Source: Pseudomonadota bacterium (GTDB lineage Bacteria; Pseudomonadota; Alphaproteobacteria; Rhodospirillales; UBA2165). Taken from it: 6,883 bases of DNA. Of the stretch, positions 5,752 through 6,883 are shown one piece after another; position 1 is the first letter of the stretch; every line of letters begins with the position of its first letter. Both the position numbers and the translations under genes were made by a program. The DNA lies in the NCBI GenBank assembly GCA_027592155.1, contig JAQCKY010000112.1, forward strand, positions 1 through 6,883, given 5' to 3'. The notes under the pieces were generated by a model. That model worked only from the letters and a program-made list of their open reading frames with translations, was not told the origin of the DNA and did not search any database.

Positions 5752-6615
5752 ATGGCGGATTTGCCACGACTGAACGGTGTCATCGGCGCGCTGGAGAACG
5801 GCGGACATTCATTTACGAGTTTTGCCAGCATGGATATCCAGACCGCGCTCGCCATGGCGGGGTCTAAGTTTGACGGGATTGTTTTCGAAGGCGAGCATGC
5901 GCCGTGGGACATTCTGGCACTTCGGGATTCGATGCAATTCATGCTCAGCCGGGCACAGATTGCCAAATCGGGCTCTCTGGCACCGCCGGTCGTTCCGCTG
6001 TGCCGCATCCCGGTCAACGGGGTGGAACAAGGCCAATGGCATGCCAAACAGGCGCTGGATACCGGCGTTTATGGTATCGTCTGGCCCCATATCTCGACGG
6101 TCGAGGAAGCCTATAACGCCGTTGCGGCCTGCCGCTATCCGCGCCTTTCCGACAAACCGCTTTACGAGCCCCAGGGTATTCGGGGCGACGGTCCCGGCCG
6201 GGCCGCCCGTTACTGGGGGCTAAGCCAGCAGGAATATTACAGCGTCGCCGACGTCTGGCCGCTCGCCCCGCACGGCGAAATTCTGGTGATCATCCAGATT
6301 GAAGATCAGGCCGGTATCAAAAATCTTCCCGACATGCTCAAGAACGTACCGGGGATCGGTGCGGTGCTGATCGGCGAGGGCGATATGGGCCAAGAACTCG
6401 GCTTCCCCCGCGATTATGAACATCCGGCCTTGCTCGAATGCATGGCCCAGGTGGTTGCGACCTGTAAAGAGCACGACGTCGTGGTCGGCCACCCTCATGC
6501 CAATGCCGGCAACATGCAGCGTCTTGTCGATGAGGGATATCGCTTCCTGATGACGGGTGCGGGACGGACTTATGCTGGGCTTGAAAAGGGCCTCGATCTG
6601 ACGGGGCGAAGCTAA
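5752..6615 (+). CDS. HpcH/HpaI-family class II aldolase, probable ring-cleavage pathway lyase
   Basis: This 287-residue soluble protein has no signal peptide. The start at ATG 5752 follows AGGGG (5739-5743) by 8 nt. Comparing from memory with E. coli HpaI, the active-site pattern is kept: GEHAP with H49 (general base), R85 in CRIPVNG, D103 in LDTG, Q182 and E184 in IIQIED (E184 a metal ligand), D211 in GEGDMGQELGF (second metal ligand), and GIRG at 142-145 in a phosphate/carboxylate-binding loop. Between RYP (128-130) and GIRG it has about ten more residues than HpaI, followed by a distinctive GPGRAARYWGLSQQEYY segment. The family cleaves 4-hydroxy-2-oxo acids into pyruvate and an aldehyde or keto acid using a divalent metal. 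The adjacent LigJ-like gene suggests a substrate such as 4-carboxy-4-hydroxy-2-oxoadipate, giving pyruvate and oxaloacetate; this is inference. A citrate-lyase-like or other hydroxy-oxoacid substrate is possible. The family call is firm, the substrate is not. Confidence 0.9.
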   Translation: MADLPRLNGVIGALENGGHSFTSFASMDIQTALAMAGSKFDGIVFEGEHAPWDILALRDSMQFMLSRAQIAKSGSLAPPVVPLCRIPVNGVEQGQWHAKQALDTGVYGIVWPHISTVEEAYNAVAACRYPRLSDKPLYEPQGIRGDGPGRAARYWGLSQQEYYSVADVWPLAPHGEILVIIQIEDQAGIKNLPDMLKNVPGIGAVLIGEGDMGQELGFPRDYEHPALLECMAQVVATCKEHDVVVGHPHANAGNMQRLVDEGYRFLMTGAGRTYAGLEKGLDLTGRS

Positions 6616-6625
6616 TTCGCCGAAA

Positions 6626-6636
6626 TTTGACGCGAC
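6626..6636 (+). repeat. Leader motif TTTGACGCGAC, copy 2 (between aldolase and LigJ-like gene)
   Basis: This copy lies in the 48-nt gap between the aldolase stop (TAA 6613-6615) and the next ATG (6664). It ends 27 nt before that ATG and is followed by GCAGGGAGA (6649-6657), the ribosome-binding site. The 11-mer is identical to that at 5718-5728, while the bases between motif and Shine-Dalgarno differ (8 versus 12 nt). TTGACG could mimic a -35 box, but no -10 fits before the start codon. Confidence 0.6.
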
Positions 6637-6663
6637 AAAATTGATTTAGCAGGGAGACATAAA

Positions 6664-6883
6664 ATGATTATCGATTGCCACGGCCACTACACGACGACGC
6701 CGCAGAAAATGAAGGATTGGCGGGCGGCTCAGCTCGCTGCCGTCGAAAGCGGCCCCTTCAAGGCGTCCCGCGCGATGCTGGAAATCAGCGATGATGACAT
6801 GCGCGAGGGCATCGAGCAGAACCAGATCAAATTGCAGCAAGAGCGCGGCAGCGATCTGACGATCTTCTCGCCCCAGGCCGTTG
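6664..6883 (+). CDS. ligJ: LigJ-like amidohydrolase, probable 4-oxalomesaconate hydratase, N-terminal part (continues past the window)
   Basis: The start at ATG 6664 is preceded by AGGGAGA (6651-6657). The visible 73 residues begin MIIDCHGHYTTTPQKMKDW, with the HxH zinc ligands of the amidohydrolase superfamily (H6, H8). They continue with LEISDDDMREGIEQNQIKL and QERGSDLTIFSPQAV, which matches the opening of LigJ proteins as I know them (MIIDxHGHYTTAP, ISDDEL, QERGSDLTxFSPRA). LigJ hydrates 4-oxalomesaconate to 4-carboxy-4-hydroxy-2-oxoadipate in the protocatechuate 4,5-cleavage and gallate pathways, in the cytoplasm. It lies 48 nt after the aldolase on the same strand, so the two are probably co-transcribed. 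Other LigJ-like amidohydrolases (for example gamma-resorcylate decarboxylase relatives) share the HxH start, but the ISDD and ERGSDLT blocks favour LigJ. The rest of the active site is outside the window. Confidence 0.8.
   Translation, partial: MIIDCHGHYTTTPQKMKDWRAAQLAAVESGPFKASRAMLEISDDDMREGIEQNQIKLQQERGSDLTIFSPQAV

Noticed and set aside
5466..5867. Plus-strand open frame across the intergenic repeats
   Set aside because: It runs through palindromic repeats and into the aldolase gene out of frame. The composition is repeat-derived and there is no ribosome site.

Overview
The window is GC-rich (around 60% by eye), with dense operons, four-base gene overlaps and a FixK/FNR-type box in front of a cco locus. 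This fits an alphaproteobacterium, possibly a Rhodospirillales-like lineage; that placement is inferred from protein style and was not tested. It may be an environmental or metagenomic assembly.

Layout: (1) nt 1-455, plus strand, the C-terminal half of an EamA/DMT drug/metabolite-type transporter. (2) nt 452-5347, minus strand, a cbb3-type cytochrome c oxidase locus reading right to left: a 5' remnant that I take to be the start of ccoN, the C-terminal half of ccoP, then ccoG, ccoH, ccoI and ccoS. (3) nt 5348-5751, a divergent intergenic region with a FixK/FNR box (5452-5465) driving the cco side, a cluster of palindromic repeats (5478-5652) and an AT-rich leader for the rightward genes. (4) nt 5752-6883, plus strand, an HpcH/HpaI-family aldolase followed by the N-terminus of a LigJ-like amidohydrolase (4-oxalomesaconate hydratase), apparently part of a gallate/protocatechuate 4,5-cleavage (oxalomesaconate) branch.

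The cco locus is the striking part. Its promoter, box and ribosome-binding site look intact, but the first reading frame runs only about 50 codons and then joins, out of frame, the middle of ccoP. Most of ccoN, all of ccoO and ccoQ, and the N-terminal half of ccoP including the first haem CxxCH are absent. Downstream, ccoG has a separate frameshift exactly at the end of its second 4Fe-4S motif, best explained by loss of 5 nt between short GATG repeats. ccoH, ccoI and ccoS are intact. Either this is a cbb3 locus caught early in decay, with assembly genes perhaps kept for a second oxidase copy, or it carries two assembly errors. Read mapping would decide.

The aldolase and the LigJ-like protein look like one catabolic operon. 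Both are preceded by the same 11-nt motif (TTTGACGCGAC) and a purine-rich Shine-Dalgarno. The aldolase keeps the HpaI active-site residues and could do the job usually done by the unrelated LigK/GalC aldolase, turning the LigJ product into pyruvate and oxaloacetate.
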